A stretch of DNA of 64,000 nt from Actinoalloteichus_B caeruleus (GCF_000718005.1 NZ_JODV01000007.1); one strand, 5' to 3'; shown: positions 32,216 to 41,668, counted from the stretch's first letter. Made by a program: numbers and translations. The notes: a model not told the origin generated them from the letters alone.

Positions 32216-32602
32216 ATGCGGGTTCCTCGTCAGAACCGGATCGGCCTCGCGGCGGCGCTCTGCGCGGCAGCCGTGGGCGCGGCCGCCCTGATCGCCCCGT
32301 TCGCCGGCGCCTCGGACGACGGAGTGCCGGAGCCGACCGGGACGGAGCGGCCGGGGGAGGAGTTCCACATCGAACACGTCGACGACCTGGCGGACTCCGG
32401 CTGCTTCAGCGCCACCCAGACCGGCGACGACGCTCCCGAGGTCGTCACCGGCGACGACTGCGAGTTCCCCGAGGCCCCCGAGGACGCGGTGATCTGCGGC
32501 GACGGGGCGGAGGAGGGGACCGAGGTGGTCGGCTCGGTCACCGTCGAGGCCAGTGCCGACGGCGTGGTCTGCGAGGTGGAGGGCGAGGACATCACGAGCT
32601 AG
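32216..32602 (+). CDS. Small secreted acidic protein
   Basis: This 128-residue protein has a Sec signal peptide (VPRQNRIGLAAALCAAAVGA-ALIAPFAGA) and a very acidic mature part rich in Asp, Glu, Gly and Val. Four Cys residues (SGCFS, DDCEF, VICGD, VVCEV) probably form two disulfides. No family is recognised. The ATG at 32216 is preceded by GGAAAGGAC. Its TAG stop overlaps the TAG stop of the convergent sensor kinase within a single CTAG (32599-32602), leaving no room for a terminator between them. A role as an exported sensor ligand or buffer protein would be speculation. Confidence 0.7.
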   Translation: MRVPRQNRIGLAAALCAAAVGAAALIAPFAGASDDGVPEPTGTERPGEEFHIEHVDDLADSGCFSATQTGDDAPEVVTGDDCEFPEAPEDAVICGDGAEEGTEVVGSVTVEASADGVVCEVEGEDITS

Positions 32603-33828
32603 CCACGGCCTCGGCCCTCGCCGGCCGCCGGCAGCCTGAGCCGCACCGTCAGCCCGCCGCCCCTTCGTGGAGAGGCGTCGACCGTTCCCCGGTGGGCGCG
32701 GGCGACCGAGCGGACGATGGACAACCCGATCCCCGCGCCCCGGTGGGAGTCGGTGCGTTCGGGCTGGCCCCGGCGGAAGGGTTCGAACAACCGGGGCAGG
32801 TCCTCGGCACGCACGACGGGACCGCTGTTGCCGGCCACCAGCTCGACGTCCGCGCCCACGGTGGCGGTGCGGACGTCGAGCCATCCGCCGGAGTGGTTGT
32901 GGCGGATCCCGTTGTGGACCAGGTTGGTCACCAGCTGTTCGAGCAGCACCGGGTCCCCGAGCACCGGGGCGGCGGCGGGGGACACCGTGAACCGCACCCC
33001 GGCGAGTTCGGCCGTGCCCTCGACCCTGCCGGCCACCCTGGACAGCACCTCGCCGAGATCCACGGGACGCGGGTCCTCCACCGTCCGGTCGCTGCGGGCG
33101 AGCATCAGCAGCCCCTCGATCAGCCGTTCCTGGCGGGCGTTCACCTCCAGGAGCTGTCCACCCAGGTCGCTCATCCGCTCGTCGGCGTCCGCGTCGCTCA
33201 CGGCGTACTCGATCAGGGCACGGTTGACCGCCAGCGGGGTCCGCAGCTCGTGGGAGGCGTTCGCGACGAACCGGCGCTGACCGTCGAAGGCGCGGTCGAG
33301 CCGCTCCAGCATGTCGTCGAAGGTGTCGGCCAGTTCCCTGATCTCGTCGCGGGGCCCGGTCAGCGCCACGCGCTCGTGCAGGCTCCGCTCGGCCACGCGT
33401 CTCGCGTGCGCGGTGACCTTGCTGAGCGGTCGCAGGGCACGTCCGGCCATCAGCCAGCCGATCGCCACCGCGAGGACACCGGCGACGGCCAGCGCGACGA
33501 GGGACTGGTCGAGCAGGTCCGCGAGGGCGGCCTCCCGCGCCCGCTGGGTGGCCTCCGCGATCTCCGAGGCCAGCCGGTCGTCCACGGGTTCGACGGAGAC
33601 GCCTCGCGACTCGCTGCGCACCACCCCGTCCACCTCGGTCGACCGCCAGTGCTGGTGGACGACCTGGCTGAACGCGGTGTCCGCCAGGTGCGTGCGCAGG
33701 CCGCGTTCGGTCAGGGCGTGGTTGATCGCCACCAGCGACGCGCCGCTGACGAAGAAGACGAGCCCGTACCAGGCGGTCAGCCGGGTGCGGACGCTGACGT
33801 CCGGCAGGAGACGCGGCCTGGACCTCAC
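32599..33828 (-). CDS. Two-component sensor histidine kinase
   Basis: This 409-residue membrane kinase has TM1 at AWYGLVFFVSGASLVAINHA and an extracytoplasmic sensor of about 110 residues. TM2 is LVALAVAGVLAVAIGWLMAG, leading into a HAMP domain (ALRPLSKVTAHARRVAERSL). The dimerisation box is 'RRFVANASHELRTPLAVNRA' with the phosphorylated His. The ATPase has the N box (LVTNLVHNGIRHN), with Gly-rich lobes in 'SHRGAGIGLSIVRSVARAHR'. Its start, GTG at 33828, overlaps the stop of the response-regulator gene (GTGA), so the pair is coupled. The signal is unknown. A longer reading frame upstream overlaps the regulator and is not real. Confidence 0.92.
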   Translation of the reverse strand: MRSRPRLLPDVSVRTRLTAWYGLVFFVSGASLVAINHALTERGLRTHLADTAFSQVVHQHWRSTEVDGVVRSESRGVSVEPVDDRLASEIAEATQRAREAALADLLDQSLVALAVAGVLAVAIGWLMAGRALRPLSKVTAHARRVAERSLHERVALTGPRDEIRELADTFDDMLERLDRAFDGQRRFVANASHELRTPLAVNRALIEYAVSDADADERMSDLGGQLLEVNARQERLIEGLLMLARSDRTVEDPRPVDLGEVLSRVAGRVEGTAELAGVRFTVSPAAAPVLGDPVLLEQLVTNLVHNGIRHNHSGGWLDVRTATVGADVELVAGNSGPVVRAEDLPRLFEPFRRGQPERTDSHRGAGIGLSIVRSVARAHRGTVDASPRRGGGLTVRLRLPAAGEGRGRG

Positions 33829-34481
33829 CGGATCCGGTAGCCGACTCCTGGGGTCGTCTCGATCACGTCGGGCTCCCCGAGGGCTCGCCGGAGGCGGAGC
33901 ACCGTGAGTCGTACGACTCCCGTGAACGGATCGACGTGTTCGTCCCATGCCTTCTCCAGCAGGTGTTCGGCGCTGACGAACGCGCCATCGGCGCGGAGGA
34001 GTTCCTCCAGGAGGGTGAACTGCTTGGGCGAGAGTGCCACGAGTTCGCCCGCCCGGCGGACCTCGCGCAGGCCGGGGTCGAGCTCGATGCCGGCGCGCGA
34101 CAGCACCGGGGGCGCGGCGGGACGGCTGCGCCGTCCCAGGGCTCGCACCCTGGCCACGAGTTCGGCGAGCGCGAAGGGTTTGACGAGGTAGTCGTCGGCG
34201 CCGAGCGCCAGACCGGCGACCCGGTCCGGAACCTCGGCCGAGGCGGTGAGCATCAGCACCCGGGTGGTCGCGCCGGAGGCCACGAGGTCCCGGCACACCT
34301 CGTCCCCGTGGACCAGCGGCAGATCGCGGTCGAGCACCACGACGTCGTAGTCGTTGACCACCAGGCGCTCCTGCGCGCTCGCCCCGTCGCCGACCACGTC
34401 GGCGACGACGTGGTCCCGCCGCAGTGCCGCCGCGACGACCTGGGCGAGCATCGGCTCGTCCTCCACCACCAACACCCGCAT
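33825..34481 (-). CDS. OmpR-family response regulator
   Basis: This 218-residue DNA-binding regulator has a receiver domain at 1-115: MRVLVVEDEPMLAQVVAAAL with the acidic pocket, 'DYDVVVLDRDLPLVHGDEV' with the phospho-acceptor Asp (about 51), MLTASAE and 'LGADDYLVKPFALAELVARV' with the conserved Lys. The C-terminal winged helix (about 125-218) has SPKQFTLLEELLRADGAFVS and ends 'VIETTPGVGYRIR'. It is the partner of the kinase immediately downstream with a 4-nt overlap. The ATG at 34481 begins the first strand exactly. Confidence 0.94.
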   Translation of the reverse strand: MRVLVVEDEPMLAQVVAAALRRDHVVADVVGDGASAQERLVVNDYDVVVLDRDLPLVHGDEVCRDLVASGATTRVLMLTASAEVPDRVAGLALGADDYLVKPFALAELVARVRALGRRSRPAAPPVLSRAGIELDPGLREVRRAGELVALSPKQFTLLEELLRADGAFVSAEHLLEKAWDEHVDPFTGVVRLTVLRLRRALGEPDVIETTPGVGYRIR

Positions 34482-34812
34482 CCGCGACGTCCTCCCGACC
34501 GGGCGGCCCCACCACCACGGGGGACCGACGACGGTCCGGACGTTATCCCCGCCCGGCGTTTCACCGACGTTACGGCCGTGGTGCGATCCCCGGCATCGTC
34601 GCCTCGGTCGCCGGGGGAGGCGCCGTGGCCCGCGCGGCGGTGGGAACGGAGGCCCTTCGATCGTGGTCGGGGAGGTGGTCCCCGTCGGGGCGGGGAGGTC
34701 GAGGACGGCTGTCCGGGACCCGACCCGCCCCACCCGGGCAGGTGCCGCCACGTCGTGGTCACCGGCCGGTCATCGACCACCCGCCGCGCGACGAGTGGGC
34801 CCGGCGTGGCCC
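34482..34812. other. 331-bp gap between the two-component operon and dnaE2
   Basis: No gene is visible here. It should contain the promoter of the response-regulator operon (minus strand) and the 3' end of the dnaE2 transcript. I found no strong hairpin. Confidence 0.5.
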
Positions 34813-37800
34813 TCAGTGGAAGTCGCGGGAGGTGGACGGCACCCGCAGGATGAGCGGCTGGAGCCGGTCCGCCTGGAGGGTGACCACTCCGTTGGCGTTC
34901 TCCACCACCCCCCGCACCAGCATCGCGGGACTGGTCACCGCGACCTTCCGGTACCGGGACCACAGCCCGGGTGAGCACACCACGTTGACCATCCCGCTCT
35001 CGTCCTCCAGGTTCAGGAAGGTCACCCCGCCGGCCGTCGCGGGCCGCTGCCGGTGGGTCACCGCCCCGCCCACCAGCACGCGGGTCCCGGACTCCACGTC
35101 CGACAACCCGCCGGTCGGCAGCGCGCCCAGCCCGGTGAGGTGTTCGCGGACGAACTGGACCGGGTAGCTGTCCGGGGACACCCCGGTCGCCCACACGTCG
35201 GCGACGGCTAGGTCGACCTCGTCCATCCCCGGCAGCGCTGGCGCGTCCACCCCGCCGGCCAGCCCGGGCAACTGGCCCGGGCGTTCGCCCGCCGCCGCCC
35301 CCGCCGACCACAACGCCTGCCGGCGGTCCACCCCGAAGCAGCCCGCCGCCCCCGACGTCGCCAGGGCCTCCAGTTGGGGGGCCGTCAGCCGCACCCGCCT
35401 CCCCAGGTCGGACAGGGAACGGTAGGGGCCGCGGGCGTCCCGTTCCGCGTGGATCCGTTCCGCCAGTTCCTGCCCGATGGTCCGCACCGAGGCGAGCCCG
35501 AGGCGGACGGCGGGCCCCTGTGCCGGCCCGGTGGTCGGGTCCGGGCCGGCTCCCTCGGTGCTGGGCTCCGCTTCCCGGCGCCCTCCCTCCAGGGAGGCGT
35601 GCGGGAGGCTGGCGTTGATGTCCGGCCCCAACACCCGCACCCCGTGCCGGCGGGCGTCGGCCACCAGGGACTGCGGCGAGTAGAAACCCATGGGTTGGGC
35701 CCGCAGCAGGGCCGCGCAGAACGCCGCCGGGTAGTACAGCTTGAACCAGGCGCTGGCGAAGACGAGGTGCGCGAAGCTCAACGAGTGGCTCTCGGGGAAA
35801 CCGAAGTTGGCGAAGGCGAGCAGTCGCTGGTAGATCCGCTCGGCGAGTTCCCCGGTGATCCCGTTGACGGCCATGCCCTCGAAGAGCCGGTCGCGGAGCC
35901 TGGCCATCCTGGCTTCGGACCGTTTCGCGCCCAACGCCCGCCGCAGCTCGTCCGCCTCGGCGGCGGAGAACCCCGCCACGTCCACCGCGATCCGCATCAG
36001 CTGTTCCTGGAACAGGGGAACCCCCAAGGTCTTGCGCAGGGCTGGTTCCAGCAGCGGATGTTCGTAGTCCCAGTCCTCCTCGCCGTTGCGACGGCGGATG
36101 TAGGGGTGCACCGAACCGCCCTGGATCGGTCCCGGCCGGATCAACGCCACCTCGACGACGAGGTCGTAGAACTCCCGGGGTCGCAGGCGGGGCAGCGTCG
36201 CCATCTGCGCCCGGCTCTCCACCTGGAAGACCCCGACCGAGTCGGCCCGGCACAGCATGTCGTAGACGGCGGGGTCCGCCAGGTCCAGGGCCCCCAGGTC
36301 GACCCGAACCCCGTGGTGGGCCTCGACCAGGTCGATCGCGTAGTGCAACGCGGAGAGCATGCCGAGGCCGAGCAGGTCGAACTTGACCAGCCCGACGGCG
36401 GCGCAGTCGTCCTTGTCCCACTGGAGCACCGTCCGGTCCGCCATGCTCGCCCACTCCACCGGGCACACCTCCCCCACCGGCCGGTCGCAGATGACCATGC
36501 CGCCGGAGTGGATGCCGAGGTGGCGGGGGAACCCCTCCAGCTGGGTGGCCAGGTCGAGCACCCGTTCGGGCAAGTCGGTCTCCCGAGCCGCGTCGCGGAC
36601 CGAACCCCACCGGTCGAGCTGTTTGCTCCAGGCGTCCTGCTGCCCGGGGGAGAAACCCAGCGCGCGGGCCGAATCCCGGACGGCGGACCGCACCCGGTAG
36701 GTGATGACGTTGGCCACCTGCGCGGCGTGCCGTCGGCCGTACCGGCGGTAGACGTACTGGATGACCTCCTCGCGGCGGTCGGACTCGATGTCCAGGTCGA
36801 TGTCGGGCGGTCCCTCCCGTTCCGGGGAGAGGAACCGTTCGAACAGCAGCTGGTAGCGGACCGCGTCCACATTGGTGATACCCAGCGCGTAGCAGACCGC
36901 CGAGGTCGCGGCGGACCCCCGGCCCTGGCAGAGGATGTCGTTGTCCCGGCAGAACGAGACGATGTCGTGGACCACGAGGAAGTACCCGGGGAACCCGAGC
37001 GTGGCGATCACGCCGAGTTCGTGCTCGATCTGGCGGTACGCCTCCGGCGCCTCCCGCCTGGTGCCGAACCTGCGCGCCGCTCCCCTGTGGACCAGTTCCC
37101 GGAGCCAGCTGTCCTCGTCGTGGCCGGGCGGCACGTCGAACGGGGGCAACCGGGGGGCGACGAGGCTCAGGTCGAAGGCGGACTCGGCGGCCAGCTCGGC
37201 GGCGCCACGCACGACCCAGGGGTACCGGGCGAACCGGGCGGCCATCTCCGCCCCGGACCGCAGGTGCGCGGTGCCGGCGGGGGGCAGCCAGCCGTCCATC
37301 TCGTCGAGGGTCCGCCGGGCGCGGATCGCCGCCGTGGCGGCGGCCAACGGCCACCGGGACGGGGTGGCGTAGTGCACCGCGTTGGTGGCCACCGCCCGCA
37401 GACCACGCCGCTCGGCCAGCGAGACCAGGGCGTCGTTGTGGGCGGTGTCGGCCGGGCCACCGTGGTCGAACAGTTCGACGGCGACCCGGTCGGCGCCGAA
37501 GAGTTCGGCCAGCCTCCCCAGTTCACGGTCGGCCGCCGGGACGCCCTCCCCGGTCAGGGCGGACCGGACCGAGCCCTTCCTGCACCCGGTGAGCACGGTC
37601 CAGTGGCCGCCGGCGGCCTCGGCCAGCTGGTCGAGGCCGTAGACCGGTCGCCCCTTCCGCCCGCCGGCCAGGTGGGCTTCGGTGATGGCCGAGGACAACC
37701 GCCGGTACCCCTCGGGGCCGTTGGCCAGCACCAACAGGTGCTGGCCGTCGGGATCGGGCACACCGCCGCCGGGTTGGGTGAGCCCCAGGCTGAGTTCCGC

Positions 37801-38157
37801 CCCGAAGACGGTGCGCAGCCCGGCGGCGGCCGCCGCCTCGGCGAACCGCACCACCCCGTACAGACCGTCGTGGTCGGTGACGGCCAACGCCTCCAACCCG
37901 AGCCTGACGGCTTCCGCCACCAGTTCCTCCGGGTGGCTGGCGCCGTCGAGGAAGCTGAAGTTCGAGTGGCAGTGCAGCTCGGCGTAGGGGTGGGGGACGG
38001 CCGACCGGGTGGGCGGGCGCTCCCGTTCCACCCGGGGGTGCCGGCGTGCCCGGGCCGGATCGTCTCGCCCGTCCGGGGCCAGCTCGTCCTCGGTGAACCT
38101 GCCGGACAGGCGCCGTTCCAGCTCCGGCCACGGCATCGGTGGGTTGTGCCAGCTCAT
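34813..38157 (-). CDS. dnaE2: Error-prone DNA polymerase III alpha subunit DnaE2
   Basis: This 1114-residue C-family polymerase works with ImuA' and ImuB in damage-induced translesion synthesis. The N-terminal PHP domain starts HPYAELHCHSNFSFLDGASH (about 56-75). The active site shows the C-family 'CQGRGSAATSAVCYALGIT' and the catalytic acidic motif PDIDLDIESDRREEVIQYVY. 'FPESHSLSFAHLVFASAWFK' and a C-terminal OB fold (GTRVLVGGAVTHRQRPATAG, FLNLEDESGMVNVV) complete the DnaE2 pattern; the length of about 1,100 residues and lack of the tau-binding tail separate it from DnaE1. The ATG at 38157 starts the protein. I found no SOS box in the 107 bp upstream, unlike imuA'. Confidence 0.95.
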   Translation of the reverse strand: MSWHNPPMPWPELERRLSGRFTEDELAPDGRDDPARARRHPRVERERPPTRSAVPHPYAELHCHSNFSFLDGASHPEELVAEAVRLGLEALAVTDHDGLYGVVRFAEAAAAAGLRTVFGAELSLGLTQPGGGVPDPDGQHLLVLANGPEGYRRLSSAITEAHLAGGRKGRPVYGLDQLAEAAGGHWTVLTGCRKGSVRSALTGEGVPAADRELGRLAELFGADRVAVELFDHGGPADTAHNDALVSLAERRGLRAVATNAVHYATPSRWPLAAATAAIRARRTLDEMDGWLPPAGTAHLRSGAEMAARFARYPWVVRGAAELAAESAFDLSLVAPRLPPFDVPPGHDEDSWLRELVHRGAARRFGTRREAPEAYRQIEHELGVIATLGFPGYFLVVHDIVSFCRDNDILCQGRGSAATSAVCYALGITNVDAVRYQLLFERFLSPEREGPPDIDLDIESDRREEVIQYVYRRYGRRHAAQVANVITYRVRSAVRDSARALGFSPGQQDAWSKQLDRWGSVRDAARETDLPERVLDLATQLEGFPRHLGIHSGGMVICDRPVGEVCPVEWASMADRTVLQWDKDDCAAVGLVKFDLLGLGMLSALHYAIDLVEAHHGVRVDLGALDLADPAVYDMLCRADSVGVFQVESRAQMATLPRLRPREFYDLVVEVALIRPGPIQGGSVHPYIRRRNGEEDWDYEHPLLEPALRKTLGVPLFQEQLMRIAVDVAGFSAAEADELRRALGAKRSEARMARLRDRLFEGMAVNGITGELAERIYQRLLAFANFGFPESHSLSFAHLVFASAWFKLYYPAAFCAALLRAQPMGFYSPQSLVADARRHGVRVLGPDINASLPHASLEGGRREAEPSTEGAGPDPTTGPAQGPAVRLGLASVRTIGQELAERIHAERDARGPYRSLSDLGRRVRLTAPQLEALATSGAAGCFGVDRRQALWSAGAAAGERPGQLPGLAGGVDAPALPGMDEVDLAVADVWATGVSPDSYPVQFVREHLTGLGALPTGGLSDVESGTRVLVGGAVTHRQRPATAGGVTFLNLEDESGMVNVVCSPGLWSRYRKVAVTSPAMLVRGVVENANGVVTLQADRLQPLILRVPSTSRDFH

Positions 38158-38217
38158 CCTCGTCCTCCTCCCTCGATCCGTTCCGCACGCCGGGCGTCAG
38201 CCCCGGCCACTCGCAGT

Positions 38218-38253
38218 CCCGGGTGCCCGCTCCCCCTTGACCGGGCACCCGGG
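38218..38253 (-). terminator. Terminator of the ABC exporter operon
   Basis: CCCGGGTGCCCG and CGGGCACCCGGG form a perfect 12-bp stem with a 12-nt loop, 12 bp past the permease stop codon (38265) and 60 bp before dnaE2. Confidence 0.75.
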
Positions 38254-38264
38254 CACGTCCGGTC

Positions 38265-39914
38265 CTAGGCGGGCACGTCCCGCCGTCGGAAACCCGCCAT
38301 CCCGGCGAGCAGCGACACCAGGGCCAGCCCGGTGAGCCAGACCAGGGGAGCCAGGGCCAGCTCGACGGCCGGCAGTGCCGGGACGTGGCTGAACGGCGAG
38401 AGGTCGGCCGCCGCCGCCGGCAGGTTCAGCAACGGTCCGAGCAGCCCGACCAGGAGCGCGTACGCCACCACCAGCCAGGCCAGGCCGAGCGCCTTCGGGG
38501 CCAGCCCGAGGAGGAGGGCCGCGACCCCCGCGATGAGCAGGACCGCCGGCAGGAAGGCCAGCGCGGCCCCCAGCAGCGCTGGTACCAGTCCGGCGTCACC
38601 GGTGACGACGGCCGAGGACACCCCGGTGCCGAGTCCGGCCAGGGCCAGGAGCACCACGCAGTTCAGCGCGCTCACCGCCAGGCCAGCTCCCAGCCACCGC
38701 CACCGGGAGACCGGCGCGGCGAGCAGCGGCTCCAGCCGCCCCGAGGTCTCCTCCGCGCGCAGCCGCAGCACCGAGGACACCGCGTAGGCGCCCACCGCCA
38801 TCGCCAGGTAGCCGAGCATCGCCGCGAGGAACCCGTCGACGAGGTCGTCGCCGCCCCCGGCCATGACGGTCCTGGCGAGCAGTTCGTTGTCCACCAGCGC
38901 CTCTGCCACGGAGTCGGTCAACGCCCCGAAGGCCAGGCCGGCGAGGAGCACCGCGACGCCCCAGGCGGTCAGGCCGGCCCGGTGCAGTCGGAAGGTGAGG
39001 GCGAACGGCCCCGCCAGCAGCGGGTGCCCGGCGGCGCGGCCCGGCCGGGGGCGCACCAGTCCCGCCCCCACGTCCCGGCGGCCGAGCAGCAGGAAGGCGA
39101 GGGCGGTGGTGAGGACCGCCAGCCCCAGGCACAGCGCCAGCGGCCACCACCGGAGGTCGACGAAGACCCGGGTGGCCTGCGCCCACCCCAGGGGGGAGAG
39201 CCAGGTCAGCGGGCTGCCGCTCTCCAGCTCGGTGACATCGCCGACGGCCCGGAGGGCGAAGGAGACACCGAGGAAGGCCATCGCCAGGCCGGTCGAGGCC
39301 CTGGCGTGCTCGCTGAGCTGCGCCGTGAGCGCGGCGACACCGGCGAAGACGAGCCCGACGGCGGCGACCCCGGCGCCGAAGGCCAGGGAGTCGACCGCGC
39401 CCAGGCCACCCGCGGTCAGCCCCACCGTGAGGAGCAGCCCGACCGCGAGGTTGGCGACCACGGCGCTGATCAGGGCCGAGGTGAGCCCGGCCCGCCGGCC
39501 CACGACGTTGGCCCGCACGAGTTCGGCCCGCCCGGTCTCCTCCTCGGTCCTGGTGTGCCGCACCACCAGCAGGATGCTCATGATCGCAGCGGCGACCACG
39601 GCGAGCAGGCCGATCTCGTTGGCGACCATCGCTCCGTAGGTGTAGTCGTCCAGCCCGTACCCCGGTCCGCTCATCACCACCGCCGCCGGGCCGCGGATCA
39701 GCTCGGCGCGGAGTTGCCGGTCCTCCTGGGTGGGCATCAGGTCCTCCAACGCGGGGAGGAAGGACGCCGGCAGGACGCCGAGCACGAGGGCCCACACGAG
39801 GATCCGGACGCGGTCCAACCGCAGGGTGAACCGGGTCAGCGTCGAGGTGCCGACGAACGCGCCGACCTGGGTGCGGGGAGACCGGCCGGCGGCCAGTACC
39901 GCTCCGGTGCTCAT
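38265..39914 (-). CDS. ABC exporter permease (tetronasin/polyketide-exporter type)
   Basis: This 549-residue permease has about twelve hydrophobic helices in two similar halves, the layout of the large actinobacterial ABC-2 exporter permeases described from tetronasin and other antibiotic exporters. The first half begins with TLTRFTLRLDRVRILVWALV. The paired 'RTEEETGRAELVRANVVGRR' and 'LRAEETSGRLEPLLAAPVSR' are the duplicated conserved cytoplasmic loops. Its ATG overlaps the ATPase stop by 4 nt. With the ATPase and a TetR regulator upstream on the same strand it forms a typical self-resistance or drug-efflux operon; the drug is unknown. Confidence 0.88.
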   Translation of the reverse strand: MSTGAVLAAGRSPRTQVGAFVGTSTLTRFTLRLDRVRILVWALVLGVLPASFLPALEDLMPTQEDRQLRAELIRGPAAVVMSGPGYGLDDYTYGAMVANEIGLLAVVAAAIMSILLVVRHTRTEEETGRAELVRANVVGRRAGLTSALISAVVANLAVGLLLTVGLTAGGLGAVDSLAFGAGVAAVGLVFAGVAALTAQLSEHARASTGLAMAFLGVSFALRAVGDVTELESGSPLTWLSPLGWAQATRVFVDLRWWPLALCLGLAVLTTALAFLLLGRRDVGAGLVRPRPGRAAGHPLLAGPFALTFRLHRAGLTAWGVAVLLAGLAFGALTDSVAEALVDNELLARTVMAGGGDDLVDGFLAAMLGYLAMAVGAYAVSSVLRLRAEETSGRLEPLLAAPVSRWRWLGAGLAVSALNCVVLLALAGLGTGVSSAVVTGDAGLVPALLGAALAFLPAVLLIAGVAALLLGLAPKALGLAWLVVAYALLVGLLGPLLNLPAAAADLSPFSHVPALPAVELALAPLVWLTGLALVSLLAGMAGFRRRDVPA

Positions 39915-40822
39915 CGGCGGCCTCCTCCGGCGAGGGCGGCCTCGTCGCCGTAGTGCCGCAGGAACAGCTCCTCCAACGAGGGCGGGCTGCTGACGAGACT
40001 GCGGATGCCGAGCCCCGCCAGATGTCGCATCACCCGGTCGAGGTCGTCGTTGTCGACGTCGAACACGAGCGTGCCCGAGCGCTCCCGCAGGTCGTGCACT
40101 CCGCTGAGGGCGGCCACCGAGGTGCCGTCGTGTTCGGTGGCCACCGTGATCGAGGTCCTGGTCAGGTGGCGGAGTTCGGTGAGCGTCCCGCTCCGCACGG
40201 TCCGACCGGCCCTGATGATCGTCACCGTGTCGCAGAGCTTCTCGACCTCGGCGAGGATGTGGCTGGAGAGGAGCACGGTCCGCCCCTCGGCCTTGGCCTC
40301 GGCGACGCACTGCTGGAAGACGACCTCCATCAGCGGGTCCAGACCGGAGGTCGGCTCGTCGAGGACGAGCAGTTCGGCGTCGGAGGCCAACGCGGCCACC
40401 AGCGCCACCTTCTGCCGGTTGCCCTTGGAGTAGGTCCGCCCCTTCTTGGTCGGGTCCAGTTCGAACCGTTCGACCAGCGCGGCGCGGCGTCGGGGGTCGA
40501 CGCCGCCCCGCAGCCGGCAGAACAGGTCGATCGCCTCTCCCCCGGTCAGGCCGGGCCAGAGGTTCACGTCACCGGGGACGTAGGCGATGCGGCGGTGCAG
40601 TTCGACGGCGTCGGCCCACGGGTCGGCGCCGAGCACCCGGACCCGGCCGGAGTCGGCGCGCAGCAGCCCGAGCAGGACCCGGATGGTGGTGGACTTGCCG
40701 GCCCCGTTGGGGCCGAGGAAGCCGGCCACCTCGCCGGGGCGGACCGTCATCTCCAGTTCGTCGAGGGCCCGCACGGCCCCGAAGGACTTGCTGAGCCGGT
40801 GGATGTCGATGGCGGTGGTCAT
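39911..40822 (-). CDS. ABC exporter ATP-binding protein
   Basis: This 303-residue ATPase has Walker A GFLGPNGAGKSTTIRVLLGL (about 34-53), a signature region YSKGNRQKVALVAALA (variant of LSGGQ), Walker B ELLVLDEPTSGLDPLME and switch His in LLSSHILAEVEKL. The C-terminal 80 residues (LTRTSITVATEHDGTSVAAL) are the accessory domain of DrrA/CcmA-type drug-exporter ATPases. It pairs with the permease gene that overlaps its stop by 4 nt. A TetR gene lies 126 bp upstream on the same strand. The ATG at 40822 is the family start (AIDIHRLSKSFGAVRALDEL). Confidence 0.94.
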   Translation of the reverse strand: MTTAIDIHRLSKSFGAVRALDELEMTVRPGEVAGFLGPNGAGKSTTIRVLLGLLRADSGRVRVLGADPWADAVELHRRIAYVPGDVNLWPGLTGGEAIDLFCRLRGGVDPRRRAALVERFELDPTKKGRTYSKGNRQKVALVAALASDAELLVLDEPTSGLDPLMEVVFQQCVAEAKAEGRTVLLSSHILAEVEKLCDTVTIIRAGRTVRSGTLTELRHLTRTSITVATEHDGTSVAALSGVHDLRERSGTLVFDVDNDDLDRVMRHLAGLGIRSLVSSPPSLEELFLRHYGDEAALAGGGRR

Positions 40823-40948
40823 GGCGTCACCCTGTTCTCCGCTGGTTCTGGTCGTGGGCGCCCGAGGGCCGCGCCGGAGTTCGGGCGCTGACGTGGTCCT
40901 GGCGAGGGGGGAGGCGGGAAGCGGTCCGTCCGGCCCGGCCGGGTGTTC

Positions 40949-41668
40949 TCACCCGGCACCGGCACCGGGTTCGCCCCCGCCGTCGGTGGCCGTTTTGTCC
41001 CGTTCGTTGGGGAAGGCGGACAGGTAGGAGTCGAGGAACGTCCGGTTGGCGAACAACCCCTCGGTGTAGACCTCCAGGGACGGCAGCGTGGACCACGCGG
41101 CGAAGTCCCGGAACACCTCGCCGATGTCGACGTCCGGTCCTCGAAGGTTGGCCTCCAGCAGGAGCATCCCGACCCCGGAGAGCGTCAGGAACCGCGCTCT
41201 GGCGGCGGGGTCCCTGCTGGGCGGGATGATGCCCGCCTCGACGCCGGCGGCCACGTACTCCTCGGCGTCCTGGACCATCTGGTCGAAGAACTGGCTCGCC
41301 AGGCCCCCGCCCACCGCCAGGCTGCGGACGATGTAGGCGGCGGTCGGCGCGTAGTCGTCGACCATGGCGAGGTTCGAGAGCAGGTGCGTCCCCGACGCCC
41401 CGGTCTCGACCGCGGTGGACTTGGCCTCCCGCACCACTCGGAGGACGTACCGGTCGCACTCCTCCCGCAGGCCGTCCTTGGAACCGAAGTGGTGGACCAC
41501 CAACGCGGGGCTGACCCCCGCCTCGGTGGCGATCGCCCGGACTCCCACCCCGAAGCCGGAGCGCCCGAACAACCGGATCGCCGTGTCCCGGATCCGTGCC
41601 CTGGTGGTGAGGTCCTCCGGTGGCACCTGGCCACGTTTCGAGTGCTCACCCGATGTGCCTGAACGCAT
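40949..41668 (-). CDS. TetR-family regulator of the ABC exporter
   Basis: This 239-residue TetR regulator has its helix-turn-helix in TRARIRDTAIRLFGRSGFGV followed by 'AIATEAGVSPALVVHHFGSK'. The ligand domain is helical, with GGGLASQFFDQMVQDAEEYV and a C-terminal polar, Asp/Gly-rich tail. It is the first gene before the ABC ATPase and permease on the same strand, so it probably controls the exporter in response to the exported compound. Its start codon lies inside the palindrome CTGAACGCATGTTCAG, with a second half-match 20 bp upstream, consistent with tight autoregulation at the start of the transcript. Confidence 0.88.
   Translation of the reverse strand: MRSGTSGEHSKRGQVPPEDLTTRARIRDTAIRLFGRSGFGVGVRAIATEAGVSPALVVHHFGSKDGLREECDRYVLRVVREAKSTAVETGASGTHLLSNLAMVDDYAPTAAYIVRSLAVGGGLASQFFDQMVQDAEEYVAAGVEAGIIPPSRDPAARARFLTLSGVGMLLLEANLRGPDVDIGEVFRDFAAWSTLPSLEVYTEGLFANRTFLDSYLSAFPNERDKTATDGGGEPGAGAG

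Noticed and set aside
35374..38268. A 964-codon open frame on the plus strand opposite dnaE2
   Set aside because: It is the antisense shadow of a strongly conserved polymerase in GC-rich DNA, with Gly/Pro/Arg-biased translation and no motifs.
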